Source: Shewanella sp. Choline-02u-19 (GTDB taxonomy: Bacteria > Pseudomonadota > Gammaproteobacteria > Enterobacterales > Shewanellaceae). From it: DNA of 64,000 bases. The position numbers were made by a program, and so were the translations under genes. The DNA is taken from the NCBI RefSeq assembly GCF_002836205.1, contig NZ_PJBE01000013.1, positions 3,038,001 to 3,102,000 on the forward strand, in the 5' to 3' direction. The notes under the pieces were generated by a model that was not told where the DNA came from, ran no database searches, and worked only from the letters and a program-made list of their open reading frames with translations. Positions 17,457-26,350 of this stretch are shown piece by piece (position 1 is the first letter of the stretch; every line of letters starts with the position of its first letter).

Positions 17457-18836
17457 ATGTCTGTTAAAACATCGCTTATGCCATATCTTGCACAGTGCTT
17501 ATCCAGTGATACGTCACTTAACTGCAAACGATATCTGTTTGAGTTTAAACGTAAGCTGCTACGTCAACCTCACAGTCTCAAAGTGTTTATCAAAATAGAT
17601 GACCCTTACAGCTATATCCTGCTGCAAGCGCTAGCGCATTTTATACCGCGCTACGGGTCATCAATGCCGCTCAATATTGTATTTTATCCGTTAATATCAG
17701 TCCCAGATAATGCCTTTCCTGAACCCGTCTTGTGGAAAAAAAATGCCGTATCAGACTGTCAGTATTTAGCCAAGCTGTATTACTTTGACTCCGTTAACAG
17801 CGGTATTGAACATCATCAATCTGACAAAGTCGTCGCGACAAAAGCGCTACTTGCCTGTGGGTCGACTGCAGCCGATATACGTCATTTAGTCAAAATATTT
17901 GCCGATTTCTGGCAAGATGAAAACCGCCCTCAACGTAAAAAAACGTTCCAGTTCAGCCCCCAAGAGAAAACCAGCTTAAGCCGCAACAGTGTTTTAATAC
18001 AAAAACTTGGACACTATCAAACGGGCACGATCCATTATGCTGGAGAATGGTATTGGGGAGTTGATAGATTAGCCTATTTAGAGCAACGCTTGATTAGCTT
18101 GTACAAATTGCCTTTGCAGCCCATATTCACCAAAACAAGATTGAAACTCGACGCTACATCCACATTGAAACAAGCCGAGATTCCAAACTATGACCAACAT
18201 AACAAAAGACTCACGCTATATTTTTCAATACGCAGCCCTTACTCCCACTTGGGTTTAGAGCAAGCGGTATTACTCGCCAATAAATATCAAATCCCTCTCA
18301 CCATCAAGCCTGTTCTGCCGATGGTGATGCGCGGTTTAGCGGTACCAAACGCAAAGAAGATGTATATATTTCATGACACCAAACGCGAAGCATGCCGCTT
18401 AAATATCGATTACGGTAAAGTCGCCGATCCTTTAGGGCTGGGAGTTGAACGCTGCTACGCCCTATTTGAATATGCCGAGGCGCAAGGCAAAGGAACGGAG
18501 TACTTATTAAATTACTCAAGAGCAGTCAACAGCCAAGGATTACATAGCGATACCGATAAAGGGTTGAAGATAATCGTCGAACGGAGTGGCTTAGATTGGG
18601 CACATGCGCAGAGCTTACTAAAGCTATCAAGCTGGCGCCAATGGGCACAACACAATCTTGATGAGATGATGCAACTCGGCCTTTGGGGAGTACCGAGTTT
18701 TAGTTACCAAAGCAATATCCTAGCAGGAAGTATTCAACATGGCGGTAAGCAACAAGACTCTAGCCAACAACTAAGCGTGTGGGGCCAGGATAGATTGGCA
18801 AGAATTGAGCAGTTTATCCAAAGCCAACGTCTTTAA
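17457..18836 (+). CDS. Duplicated DsbA-fold protein (2-hydroxychromene-2-carboxylate isomerase-like)
   Basis: About 459 residues from the ATG at 17457; earlier in-frame starts at 17421 (ATG) and 17412 (TTG) cannot be excluded and no start has a good ribosome site. Two DsbA-like domains follow each other: the first opens with VFIKIDDPYSYILLQAL, the second with LTLYFSIRSPYSHLGLEQA. Both have the SPYS/DPYS motif at the place of the CXXC of true DsbA, as in the HCCA-isomerase/kappa-GST branch, and there is no CXXC. The second domain ends with LGLWGVPSFSY, the cis-proline loop. No signal peptide, so cytoplasmic. Substrate unknown. A short hairpin (18823-18845) overlaps its stop. Confidence 0.75.
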   Translation: MSVKTSLMPYLAQCLSSDTSLNCKRYLFEFKRKLLRQPHSLKVFIKIDDPYSYILLQALAHFIPRYGSSMPLNIVFYPLISVPDNAFPEPVLWKKNAVSDCQYLAKLYYFDSVNSGIEHHQSDKVVATKALLACGSTAADIRHLVKIFADFWQDENRPQRKKTFQFSPQEKTSLSRNSVLIQKLGHYQTGTIHYAGEWYWGVDRLAYLEQRLISLYKLPLQPIFTKTRLKLDATSTLKQAEIPNYDQHNKRLTLYFSIRSPYSHLGLEQAVLLANKYQIPLTIKPVLPMVMRGLAVPNAKKMYIFHDTKREACRLNIDYGKVADPLGLGVERCYALFEYAEAQGKGTEYLLNYSRAVNSQGLHSDTDKGLKIIVERSGLDWAHAQSLLKLSSWRQWAQHNLDEMMQLGLWGVPSFSYQSNILAGSIQHGGKQQDSSQQLSVWGQDRLARIEQFIQSQRL

Positions 18837-18879
18837 GACGTTGGCAAAGATGGCTTAAATGGTTGCAGAAATTTAACGC

Positions 18880-19560
18880 TTAGAGCGTTTCACCACGTAA
18901 GGTTTTACTCAAGCGTTCAACCCACCAATTTATCGCATCTTTAGCATCGTCGGTCGAATCAATCATGGTGCTTAGATCTTTGTTTCCGCCCCTACGATCT
19001 ATCACCGCGACGATGGGTTTGCCCGTTTGGGCATCGCTAATCATAAGCTCAATCGTGGCACTGCCGACGTTGGTATGCTCGCCAGTCACTATTTTAGAGA
19101 TACTCGAAATGCCGAGTCCAACAGGCATGATACTGCTGGTCACTGCCAGAATGGGGTTAGGTGTTTCAATATTAGTTAGCGCGACACTCACTCTCAGGGT
19201 TTTATCGGTTGCCTTGTCGACCAAGGTAAAGCGGTTGCTGGCTTTCTCCTTAATTTTATCCATAAGGTATTTAGACACCTCGACAATGTCTTGATCATCG
19301 AGCCCGTCATATCTGTCCTTATCATCAAGCAGTAACCAAGCCTGATCGACGATAACATTGTCATAACGGTTTAAAATCTGATTAAGATCCGCCACGCTTT
19401 TGATATTAGGCTGCGCCCAAACTAAGTCGCTACCACCTTCTGGTCCAGCTCTGAAATCCTCAAACGTACTGAACATTTGCGATTTTCGGTAATCTTGAAC
19501 TGTTCCACAGCCCACCAGCAATAACATGCAACCTATAACAACCAAGCGAGCGATATTCAT
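18880..19560 (-). CDS. DUF3313-like lipoprotein
   Basis: 226 residues from the ATG at 19560, chosen because AGGA lies six bases upstream and the lipoprotein signal starts there; 18 upstream in-frame codons are unsupported. Lipobox LLVGCGT puts the acylated cysteine near residue 17. The body resembles DUF3313 proteins: an early ADLNQILNRYDNVIVDQ segment, SMIVVPVG-type glycine-rich middle (VTSSIMPVGLGISSI) and a C-terminal WWVERLSKTLR helix. It is probably an outer-membrane or periplasmic lipoprotein of unknown function. Confidence 0.8.
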   Translation of the reverse strand: MNIARLVVIGCMLLLVGCGTVQDYRKSQMFSTFEDFRAGPEGGSDLVWAQPNIKSVADLNQILNRYDNVIVDQAWLLLDDKDRYDGLDDQDIVEVSKYLMDKIKEKASNRFTLVDKATDKTLRVSVALTNIETPNPILAVTSSIMPVGLGISSISKIVTGEHTNVGSATIELMISDAQTGKPIVAVIDRRGGNKDLSTMIDSTDDAKDAINWWVERLSKTLRGETL

Positions 19561-19688
19561 TTTGTTTCCTAATAAACAATTCAATATAAGCAGTAGCCCA
19601 TATATACCGCGCAAAGTTTAAACGACAACAAAACAAATGTACAGATAAATACACACGTGTATAGTCATTAATAGTGACCCGCTATTGG

Positions 19689-19901
19689 CTATTCAGGTTT
19701 AAAGACACCAATCACCGCACCGGTGGCTTTTTTAACGATTTTTTCATCAGTTTGCTGCTCGCGATAATCGCACTCAACACATTCAACCGTTTCAATACCA
19801 TTTTCTTTAAATAGCACGATAGATTCTTTCGCTTGGCACTTCGGACACTTTGCACCTGCAACAAATCTTTTCTTTACTTTCTTCGTGGTGGTGGTCATCA
19901 A
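19689..19901 (-). CDS. yheV: YheV family zinc-ribbon protein
   Basis: 70 residues. Four cysteines form a zinc ribbon: CPKC (about 19-22) and CVEC (about 42-45), with the conserved RFVAGAKCPKC and ECDYRE context of YheV/DUF2387. Two ATGs open the frame. It is divergent from yheS. Function unknown; in enterobacteria it lies near kefB and yheS. Confidence 0.9.
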   Translation of the reverse strand: MMTTTTKKVKKRFVAGAKCPKCQAKESIVLFKENGIETVECVECDYREQQTDEKIVKKATGAVIGVFKPE

Positions 19902-20059
19902 TTAGAGCCCTAAGGGTAAATTCGTGCCATTTTGCCACAAAAGCACAAATAAGCCGAACCATAGCGACAGTTTTCGCAGCTTGGTCATAGCCGCCAGACT
20001 AGATTCTGGGCTATTATCCCCAGCAATAATTGCTTTCACTCAGACTCAAGCCGGCATAA

Positions 20060-21970
20060 ATGATCACCATCACTCAAGCTCAACTCGTTCGCGGGTCTAA
20101 AATCCTGCTAGATGAAACCTCATTAACCGTTTATCCAGGCCATAAAGTCGGTCTCGTGGGTGCTAACGGTACAGGAAAATCCTCACTTCTAGCGCTAATT
20201 CTAGGCAAGATAAGTTTAGACAAAGGCGACTTCGGTATGCCGTCTGGTTGGCAAACAGCAACCGTCGCCCAGGAAACACCCGCACTGGATGTTGCAGCCA
20301 TTGAATATGTGATTGACGGTGATACTGAATATCGTGAGCTTGGAGCTCAATTGCTGCAAGCCCAAGAGCTTGACGACGGGCATAAGATTGCCCTACTACA
20401 CGGTAAAATAGAGGCCATAGGCGGCTATGCGATTCGTAGCCGTGCAGCCAGTTTACTTGCTGGACTTGGTTTTGGCGAAGCAGAACAGTCTAACCCAGTA
20501 AAAAGTTTCTCGGGGGGTTGGCGCATGCGCTTAAACTTAGCCCAAGCACTATTATGCCGCTCAGACTTATTACTACTTGATGAACCCACCAACCACTTAG
20601 ACTTAGATACCATGTACTGGTTGGAAGGCTGGATTAAAGCCTACCAAGGTACATTAATTTTGATCAGTCACGATCGTGACTTTATCGACGGCATTGTTGA
20701 TGAAATCGTCCATGTAGAACATCAAAAATTGAATTACTACAAAGGTAACTACACCGCCTTTGAACATGTCCGTGCCGAGCGTATGGCGCAGCAGCAAGTT
20801 GCCTATGAACGTCAGCAGAAAGAACGTGCGCATATGCAGACATTTGTGGATCGTTTCAGATACAAAGCCAGTAAAGCAAAACAAGCCCAGAGCCGTTTAA
20901 AGGCGCTTGAACGCATGGCAGAACTATTGCCATCACAAGCTGATAGCCCTTTTCATATGTCATTTAGAGAGCCTGAAGCATTGCCTAATCCGCTGGTCGC
21001 CATGGAACAAGTGTCTGTTGGTTATGGTGAGACAGAAATTCTTAAAAAGGTGCAACTAAACCTAGTGCCAGGAGCACGTATTGGTTTGCTCGGCAGAAAT
21101 GGTGCCGGTAAATCAACCTTAGTTAAGCTGCTTTCCGGCGAGCTGTCGCCAATGAAAGGTAAATATGAAACTAACCCAGGGTTAAACATTGGCTACTTTG
21201 CACAGCATCAATTAGAGTTTCTGAGCTTAGACGATACGCCATTGCAACACCTCGCACGCCTCGCACCAAATACAAAAGAGCAAGAGTTGCGTAACTTTCT
21301 TGGCGGTTATGGCTTTAACGGTGATATGGCTGTTGCACCTGTGCGCCCCTTCTCCGGTGGCGAAAAAGCGCGTTTAGTATTGGCGCTACTGGTGTGGCAA
21401 CGCCCTAACCTATTGCTACTTGATGAACCCACCAACCACTTAGATTTAGAGATGCGCCATGCGCTCACTATGGCGCTACAATCATTTGAAGGTGCAATGA
21501 TTATTGTATCGCACGATAGACATTTACTGCGTCTTAGCTGCAGTGATTACTACCTAGTGGATCAAGGTGAAGTTAAAAGCTTTGAAGGGGATTTGGACGA
21601 TTATCATCAATGGTTACTTGATGCTGCTAAGGCCGCAAACAAAGACGATACAGGGACAACAGCTAAGCCCACTCAAGACAAAAAACAGCAAAAGCGTTTG
21701 GAAGCGGAGTTAAGACAAAAGCTATCTCCGATGAAGAAAGTCCAAACAAAGCTGGAGAAAGAGCAACAAAAGGCAAATGACCGCTTAGGTGAACTAGAGC
21801 AGATGCTGGCAGACAGCAGCCTTTATGACGCTGACAACAAAACAAAACTGACTAAAGTCCTCAGTGAGCGAACCACACTCACTCAAGGGTTAGAAGAGAG
21901 CGAAATGGAGTGGTTAGAAGTTCAAGAAGAAATTGAAAAGATGGAACAAATAGTCCGAGCTTCACTCTAA
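20060..21970 (+). CDS. yheS: ABC-F ATPase YheS
   Basis: 636 residues (E. coli YheS 637). Two ATPase domains without membrane segments: Walker A GANGTGKSS near 36 and GRNGAGKST near 350; signatures SGGWRMRLNLAQ near 150 and SGGEKARLVLALL near 435; Walker B LLLLDEPTNHLDL in both halves. An ABC-F linker rich in Arg and Lys (KASKAKQAQSRLKALERM) joins them and the C-terminal 100 residues are a charged coiled coil. ABC-F proteins act on the ribosomal E site during translation. A terminator follows 15 bases after the stop. Confidence 0.95.
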   Translation: MITITQAQLVRGSKILLDETSLTVYPGHKVGLVGANGTGKSSLLALILGKISLDKGDFGMPSGWQTATVAQETPALDVAAIEYVIDGDTEYRELGAQLLQAQELDDGHKIALLHGKIEAIGGYAIRSRAASLLAGLGFGEAEQSNPVKSFSGGWRMRLNLAQALLCRSDLLLLDEPTNHLDLDTMYWLEGWIKAYQGTLILISHDRDFIDGIVDEIVHVEHQKLNYYKGNYTAFEHVRAERMAQQQVAYERQQKERAHMQTFVDRFRYKASKAKQAQSRLKALERMAELLPSQADSPFHMSFREPEALPNPLVAMEQVSVGYGETEILKKVQLNLVPGARIGLLGRNGAGKSTLVKLLSGELSPMKGKYETNPGLNIGYFAQHQLEFLSLDDTPLQHLARLAPNTKEQELRNFLGGYGFNGDMAVAPVRPFSGGEKARLVLALLVWQRPNLLLLDEPTNHLDLEMRHALTMALQSFEGAMIIVSHDRHLLRLSCSDYYLVDQGEVKSFEGDLDDYHQWLLDAAKAANKDDTGTTAKPTQDKKQQKRLEAELRQKLSPMKKVQTKLEKEQQKANDRLGELEQMLADSSLYDADNKTKLTKVLSERTTLTQGLEESEMEWLEVQEEIEKMEQIVRASL

Positions 21971-21985
21971 CGACTTACATAACAT

Positions 21986-22009
21986 AAAGGGGCATTAAGC
22001 CCCTTTTTT
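21986..22009 (+). terminator. Terminator of yheS
   Basis: Stem AAAGGGGC / GCCCCTTT, five-base loop, then T run, just before the TIGR02444 gene begins. Confidence 0.85.
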
Positions 22010-22023
22010 AATGGACGGTAATC

Positions 22024-22461
22024 ATGACACTTCTCAACACATTAGACTTGAGCCTGTGGAAAGACTGCGACGACATTTACCTCAAACACCAACAACAATG
22101 CCTTCGTTTACAGGACGAACATCAGGTCAATGTGAACTTGTTGCTGCTCGCACTTTGGTTAGACACCCAAGAGTACTTGCTGTCAGCCACGCAATGGCAA
22201 ACTCTACAACAAGACACATTTAAGTGGGAAGCTAGAGTACTTTTACCCTACCGTAAACTGCGCCGCCTAAGTAAGTCATGCCTAGAAAAAGCTGAATACC
22301 AGCAAATGCTGGACGTGGAACTGATGCTTGAACGTAAATCTCAAAGGCTGATTTTACGCAGCCTAAACACACTCGTATGCCAAGGCGACGGCAGTAACCT
22401 AACCGGTTATTTAGCCCTGTTTAATCTGTGCAGTGAGCACTACCCATCATTAAAAATATAA
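22024..22461 (+). CDS. TIGR02444 family protein
   Basis: 145-residue cytoplasmic protein. The pattern LWKDCDDIYLKHQQQCL split by a helical LLLLALWLDTQEYLL stretch, and the RVLLPYRKLRR block near 75-85, match TIGR02444/DUF2390, proteins often found next to the yheS ATPase. Function is unknown. It starts 53 bases after yheS, beyond a terminator. Confidence 0.85.
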   Translation: MTLLNTLDLSLWKDCDDIYLKHQQQCLRLQDEHQVNVNLLLLALWLDTQEYLLSATQWQTLQQDTFKWEARVLLPYRKLRRLSKSCLEKAEYQQMLDVELMLERKSQRLILRSLNTLVCQGDGSNLTGYLALFNLCSEHYPSLKI

Positions 22462-22474
22462 CCGTTTACATATA

Positions 22475-22505
22475 AAAAATGCCCATCTCAACGACGGGCA
22501 TTTTT
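22475..22505. terminator. Bidirectional terminator between convergent genes
   Basis: Stem AAAAATGCCC / GGGCATTTTT with an 11-base loop, T-rich on both strands. It serves the TIGR02444 gene and the TIGR04219 barrel gene. Confidence 0.85.
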
Positions 22506-22532
22506 ATTAGCTTACTTAAGTTTTAACGAAAC

Positions 22533-23282
22533 TTAGAAAACCAATTCTACACCGGCAAAGTAACCTTTGAACTGCATATCTGCTGTAACGCCGTCAAAGC
22601 CATTTACATCAAACTTAAAATCACGGTAACCCGCACGGATACGATAGTCCAACGCAGTACCATCAAAGTTCCAACCAAGACCCACTGAATAATCGTAAAC
22701 GCTTGACTCATCAACGCCCATCATCACATCGGCAAAACCGTAAAGGCCAAGGCCAGGAATGCCTACCTGTGCATCGACATAACCCATCACAATACCGCTA
22801 TCGATATTTTTCTGAGAATTTTCTCGACCATTATTACTGCTATTATTGACTCGGAATTTGCCGTCCATCTTCTTGTAAGCAGCACCGAGATCAAGTGAAA
22901 CGATGTCGTTATCTAATATTTCATAATACAGTACGAAATCTGTGTTACTTAAATCTGAGTCAGTCGTCACGTCGCCAGTATAAGTATTACCACCAAATTC
23001 AAAGTTCGTCACGTTAGCACTGCCATTCGCGCTCAGGCTATTTTGTCTGATCTTAACATTTGGCACTAGCGGGATCGGATGTTCAATCGCAAGCCAAATG
23101 CTACCTTGTGAAGAATCTTTATGGTTAAACTCTTGCTGTGGTTGGCCCTTCTCAGCGAAAGTACCACTGGTATCAGCTTGCCAGTAATCGCCACCTACTT
23201 TAAAACCAATAACAGAAGCAGCATGAGCAGAAGTGCCTACTAAAGAGCCTAATAGTGCACACGCCAATAATGTTTTTTTCAT
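22533..23282 (-). CDS. TIGR04219 family outer-membrane beta-barrel protein
   Basis: 249 residues, signal peptide cleaved after SAHA (about 21). The body has alternating amphipathic strands (WLAIEHPIPLVPNVKIRQN, NTDFVLYYEILDNDIVSLDLG split by turns) and ends in aromatic GYFAGVELVF, the C-terminal phenylalanine of an assembled barrel. This matches TIGR04219, a family common in Shewanella and Vibrio. Ligand unknown. It starts two bases after the DUF2333 gene ends, so they are one operon. AAGG precedes the ATG. Confidence 0.88.
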   Translation of the reverse strand: MKKTLLACALLGSLVGTSAHAASVIGFKVGGDYWQADTSGTFAEKGQPQQEFNHKDSSQGSIWLAIEHPIPLVPNVKIRQNSLSANGSANVTNFEFGGNTYTGDVTTDSDLSNTDFVLYYEILDNDIVSLDLGAAYKKMDGKFRVNNSSNNGRENSQKNIDSGIVMGYVDAQVGIPGLGLYGFADVMMGVDESSVYDYSVGLGWNFDGTALDYRIRAGYRDFKFDVNGFDGVTADMQFKGYFAGVELVF

Positions 23283-23284
23283 AG

Positions 23285-24256
23285 TTAACCTTGAGTTAAT
23301 AAGTTAGTTAAATCGATAACCGCGGCATTTGCGCGGGAGACATAATTTGCCATCACTAATGAGTGATTAGCGACAACCCCAAAGCCTGAACCATTAAGGA
23401 TCAATGGGCTCCAAACGGATTGTTGTGTTTCTTCAAGTTCGCGAATGATTTGACGAAAACTCACTTGAGCATTCTTTTTCTTCAGTACATCTGCAAAATC
23501 AACTTCAACCGCTTTCATGAAATTAAGCAGCGCCCATGTTGCCCCACGAGTTTCATAGAAAACATCATCAATTTTCCACCAACTGGTCTTAATTTCTTGC
23601 GCGATATAACCTGGTGTTGATTGCTTTGCTGCACTATCACCTGATAAATCGGTATTAAGCCTTTCTTGGCCAACGCTCGCTGACAGTCGTTGCGACATAC
23701 TGCCTAAGCGCTTTTGGATCTCTTTCAACCATTCATTTAGGTTGTCTGCTCGGGCATAGAACTGCGCATCTGGATTCTCTGACGTAATCATTCGAGCGCG
23801 ATAGAGCTTCAACAGCTTAACGGCATCGCGATACTCACTTTCAGCACTGGGTACCAACCAACTCGTGTGCTCAATGTTCAGTTTTGAATGCGCGGCAAGT
23901 AGATCTTTATCAGCTGTTGACTGAGACTGAGAACGGCTAAACTCTTTACGCATAATCAGCGCTAAATCTCTAGCCTGTTCAATCGCACCAAATTCAAATG
24001 CGGGCATATTATCCATCAAGATTGAAGGCGGTGTGACGTCATTCGATAACCAGCCGCCAGGTTTATCCAGCAATGCCTCAACCGTTAAGATAAGCGATGT
24101 TGTCGTGGCATAACCAATTACTTGGCGCCCATTATCTTGCTTATAAACCTCTTGTTCGATGACATCAGGTTCAGCACTCCACCAAATAGCGATAAGGTAA
24201 CCAATAAAACAAATTAAAGCAGCTAGCGCTACGCCTTTTTTCCAGGTCATTTTCAT
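23285..24256 (-). CDS. DUF2333 family membrane-anchored protein
   Basis: 323 residues from the ATG at 24256, with AAGGAG nine bases upstream. One N-terminal membrane helix (about 5-24, GVALAALICFIGYLIAIWW) and a large periplasmic helical domain carrying the DUF2333 blocks (GGWLSNDVTPPSILMDNMP split near 60-80, and RATWALLNFMKAVEVDF-like near 240). Function unknown. Its neighbours (barrel protein below, PCu(A)C above) are envelope proteins too. Confidence 0.85.
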   Translation of the reverse strand: MKMTWKKGVALAALICFIGYLIAIWWSAEPDVIEQEVYKQDNGRQVIGYATTTSLILTVEALLDKPGGWLSNDVTPPSILMDNMPAFEFGAIEQARDLALIMRKEFSRSQSQSTADKDLLAAHSKLNIEHTSWLVPSAESEYRDAVKLLKLYRARMITSENPDAQFYARADNLNEWLKEIQKRLGSMSQRLSASVGQERLNTDLSGDSAAKQSTPGYIAQEIKTSWWKIDDVFYETRGATWALLNFMKAVEVDFADVLKKKNAQVSFRQIIRELEETQQSVWSPLILNGSGFGVVANHSLVMANYVSRANAAVIDLTNLLTQG

Positions 24257-24269
24257 TAACAATTACTCC

Positions 24270-24734
24270 TTAATGATGGTGATGTTGATGTTCAGACTCT
24301 GCGGAGCCAGCCTGCTTTTTAACGGGCAGCGAAATCACTTGCTGTTTACCGTCTGCGAACCTGAGAGTTAAATCTACTTTGCTCTCTTCGGCTAAGGGCG
24401 CGATCAATCCCAACAACATGATGTGATTTCCCGATTCAGAGAGTACCAAGCTGCCATGAGAGTCTATGTCAAAGCCATCAACTTGGCGCATTTTTATCAT
24501 GCCATCTTCATCAATAAGTGTATGCAGTTGCGCTTCTTTCGCAAAAGGCGCTTCAACAGCAATAAGCCGTGTTGCCGGTCCATGATTTTCTAAAGTGATA
24601 TAAGCAGCGGTATTGGGCACGCTTGGCGGCATTGCACGAACGTAACCATCAACAAGCACCACTTGCGCAAAAGCCGTAAACGAGAAACAGCTCAGCAGGG
24701 TGAGGTTAAACAGTTGTTTGAATATTTGCTTCAA
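24270..24734 (-). CDS. PCu(A)C copper chaperone
   Basis: Start taken at TTG 24734, preceded by GGAG nine bases away and giving a clean signal peptide (KQIFKQLFNLTLLSCFSFTAFA). ATGs at 24749 and 24779 are alternatives without ribosome sites. Mature domain has the Cu(I)-binding order: VRAMPPSVPNTAAYITLEN (start of the cupredoxin-like fold), H at AQLHTLIDEDGMIKMRQV (H and two Met of the H-M-x21-H-M type site) and the GNHIMLLGL motif. The last residues, HQHHHH, add a second likely metal site. It delivers copper to cytochrome c oxidase assembly or related sites. Confidence 0.85.
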   Translation of the reverse strand: MKQIFKQLFNLTLLSCFSFTAFAQVVLVDGYVRAMPPSVPNTAAYITLENHGPATRLIAVEAPFAKEAQLHTLIDEDGMIKMRQVDGFDIDSHGSLVLSESGNHIMLLGLIAPLAEESKVDLTLRFADGKQQVISLPVKKQAGSAESEHQHHHH

Positions 24735-24784
24735 TGTCTTAAACTCCATTTTAAAATCTAATTCGCAACATGAGGACATAACGA

Positions 24785-25522
24785 ATGAGTACTATTCAGA
24801 TTAAGGACGATAATGGGGTACGTATTATTACGTTTAATCGTCCAGACAAGCGCAACGCGCTCAACCTTCAAATGTATACACAGCTAACAGAATACCTTAT
24901 CCAAGGTGAATCGGACAATGAAATTCGAGCCTTTATGTTTCGTGGTCAAGCTGAGTGTTTTACTTCTGGTAATGATATTGCTGACTTTTTAAAAAATAGT
25001 AACTTAGGTGTGAAACACCCCGCTTTCAGATTCCTATTTTGCCTACTTGATTTAAAAAAACCGGTCGTCGCTGCCGTTACTGGCGCAGCGGTTGGCATTG
25101 GTACAACCTTGCTATTACATTGCGATTTGGTCTATGCCGATACCACCGCTAAATTCCAACTGCCATTTGTCAAACTAGCACTTGTGCCTGAAGCTGGAGC
25201 AAGTCTGCTATTGCCTCAAGTTATCGGCCATGTGAAAGCCGCTGAACTTCTGATGTTGGGCGAAAGCTTTAATGCAGCAACAGCACACACATATGGGCTT
25301 ATTAACGAAGTTGTTGCAACGGAAGATATTTTTGAATATGCACTGAATAAAGCAAAGAAGTTGGCAGAGCAACCGCCTATTTCACTACAAACAACCAAGC
25401 AGTTAATGCGTTATAACAAAGAAGAAATAAGAGCGCAGATGGAAAAAGAATTGGTTGAGTTTGGTACTAGGCTGGCAAGTGATGAAGCAAAATCTCGTTT
25501 CGCTGCATTTCTAAAGAAATAG
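24785..25522 (+). CDS. Enoyl-CoA hydratase/isomerase family protein
   Basis: 245 residues of crotonase fold. The oxyanion-hole segments are AFMFRGQAECFTSGNDI (about 55-71) and GAAVGIGTTLLLHCDLV (about 101-117). The usual catalytic glutamate near 135 appears in ALVPEAGASLLLPQ. The exact substrate (fatty acyl, amino-acid-derived or other) cannot be told and it is not next to fadAB. It starts 6-50 bases from the divergent copper chaperone, so the promoters overlap. Confidence 0.88.
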   Translation: MSTIQIKDDNGVRIITFNRPDKRNALNLQMYTQLTEYLIQGESDNEIRAFMFRGQAECFTSGNDIADFLKNSNLGVKHPAFRFLFCLLDLKKPVVAAVTGAAVGIGTTLLLHCDLVYADTTAKFQLPFVKLALVPEAGASLLLPQVIGHVKAAELLMLGESFNAATAHTYGLINEVVATEDIFEYALNKAKKLAEQPPISLQTTKQLMRYNKEEIRAQMEKELVEFGTRLASDEAKSRFAAFLKK

Positions 25523-25706
25523 CTCGTAGCCTAAATAAGCTAAAATGTCAGAAAGTATGCTTGCTTATATCAATATCGATTTTAGCGAGCATACCTTCTT
25601 GAATAACAAATCATCTCACCTAGTATCCAATTGCTGTAGTCCGTATTGGCACGACGTATCAATCCATAAGTCGTACTATCGACTTCTTTATATAGATGCG
25701 CCTGTA

Positions 25707-25907
25707 TTAGCATGGTTTTTCCCACTTAGGTAACACTAAGGCCAACACAAAATAGATCATCAATCCCATTGCAGGGTTACAAAAAACCGCCAGTGCACAT
25801 ACCACACGGGTCCATAAACATGACCAGTCGAACTTATCTGCCATTGCCGCTGCAACGCCGCATACCAATGACGAAGGATCTTTTAACCTGTTAATAAAAT
25901 TAGCCAT
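25707..25907 (-). CDS. PspC-domain membrane protein
   Basis: 66 residues. Matches the PspC domain: RLKDPSSLVCGVAAAMADKFDWSCLWTRV then a membrane helix (about 34-57, ALAVFCNPAMGLMIYFVLALVLP) and a short basic end. In the phage-shock system PspC helps stabilise the inner membrane; this is a stand-alone copy without pspA or pspB. It is last of three same-strand small genes. Confidence 0.85.
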   Translation of the reverse strand: MANFINRLKDPSSLVCGVAAAMADKFDWSCLWTRVVCALAVFCNPAMGLMIYFVLALVLPKWEKPC

Positions 25908-25931
25908 TTAAAACTCCATTTAACTTCAAAA

Positions 25932-26039
25932 TTAATCTTTTAATTTATGCCACTGCAGCGAGCAAATAATACAAGCAAATATCGCTAAACTCACAACTGG
26001 CAGTAGTAACAACCCCATGAACTGAGCTATATACCACAT
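25932..26039 (-). CDS. Small membrane protein (35 aa)
   Basis: A 36-codon frame with an ATG at 26039, AAGGA seven bases upstream, and TAA at 25932. The product starts MWYIAQFMGLLLLPVV and continues through one hydrophobic helix to a basic/charged QWHKLKD end, a typical small single-span inner-membrane protein. It lies two bases after the upstream gene's stop and 24 bases before the PspC gene, all in one direction. Function unknown. Such a short gene is usually missed by gene callers. Confidence 0.65.
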   Translation of the reverse strand: MWYIAQFMGLLLLPVVSLAIFACIICSLQWHKLKD

Positions 26040-26041
26040 AA

Positions 26042-26350
26042 TTAGTCCTTAATTAGTGCGCTTGTGACCAGTGATTTTTCAACCTTTTCGGCGGTAAGCA
26101 TTTCAGCTTTCAAATCTTCATCACTGCTTAATTCGAACATCATTTCTGACATTTGAGACTGAATGGAAAGACTCAGTTCTGTTTGTGCTTTACTGACCAT
26201 ATCTTGCATTTGAGCGCTAATGTTTTGCTCTAAGCTGTTTGCCACTTCACTGACCAACGACGTTTCCGCTTGAGCAGAAACACTAGCACCTAACAATACA
26301 GCAGTTAATACAGAGGTCTTTACCGTTTTCATTACAATAGAATTAAACAT
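26042..26350 (-). CDS. Exported hypothetical protein, cluster with PspC
   Basis: 102 residues from the ATG at 26350, preceded by AAGGA seven bases away; 12 more in-frame codons upstream are not supported. A signal peptide ends in SVSAQA (about 28), and the mature part is short, Glu/Ser/Met-rich and helical (QMQDMVSKAQTELSLSIQSQ). No family recognised. First gene of the small envelope cluster. Confidence 0.75.
   Translation of the reverse strand: MFNSIVMKTVKTSVLTAVLLGASVSAQAETSLVSEVANSLEQNISAQMQDMVSKAQTELSLSIQSQMSEMMFELSSDEDLKAEMLTAEKVEKSLVTSALIKD

Noticed and set aside
18823..18845. GCCAACGTC hairpin at the end of the DsbA-fold gene as terminator
   Set aside because: It has no T run and overlaps the stop codon; only a weak structure.
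25545..25733. 62-codon frame on the plus strand after the hydratase
   Set aside because: No ribosome site and it overlaps the PspC gene on the other strand.
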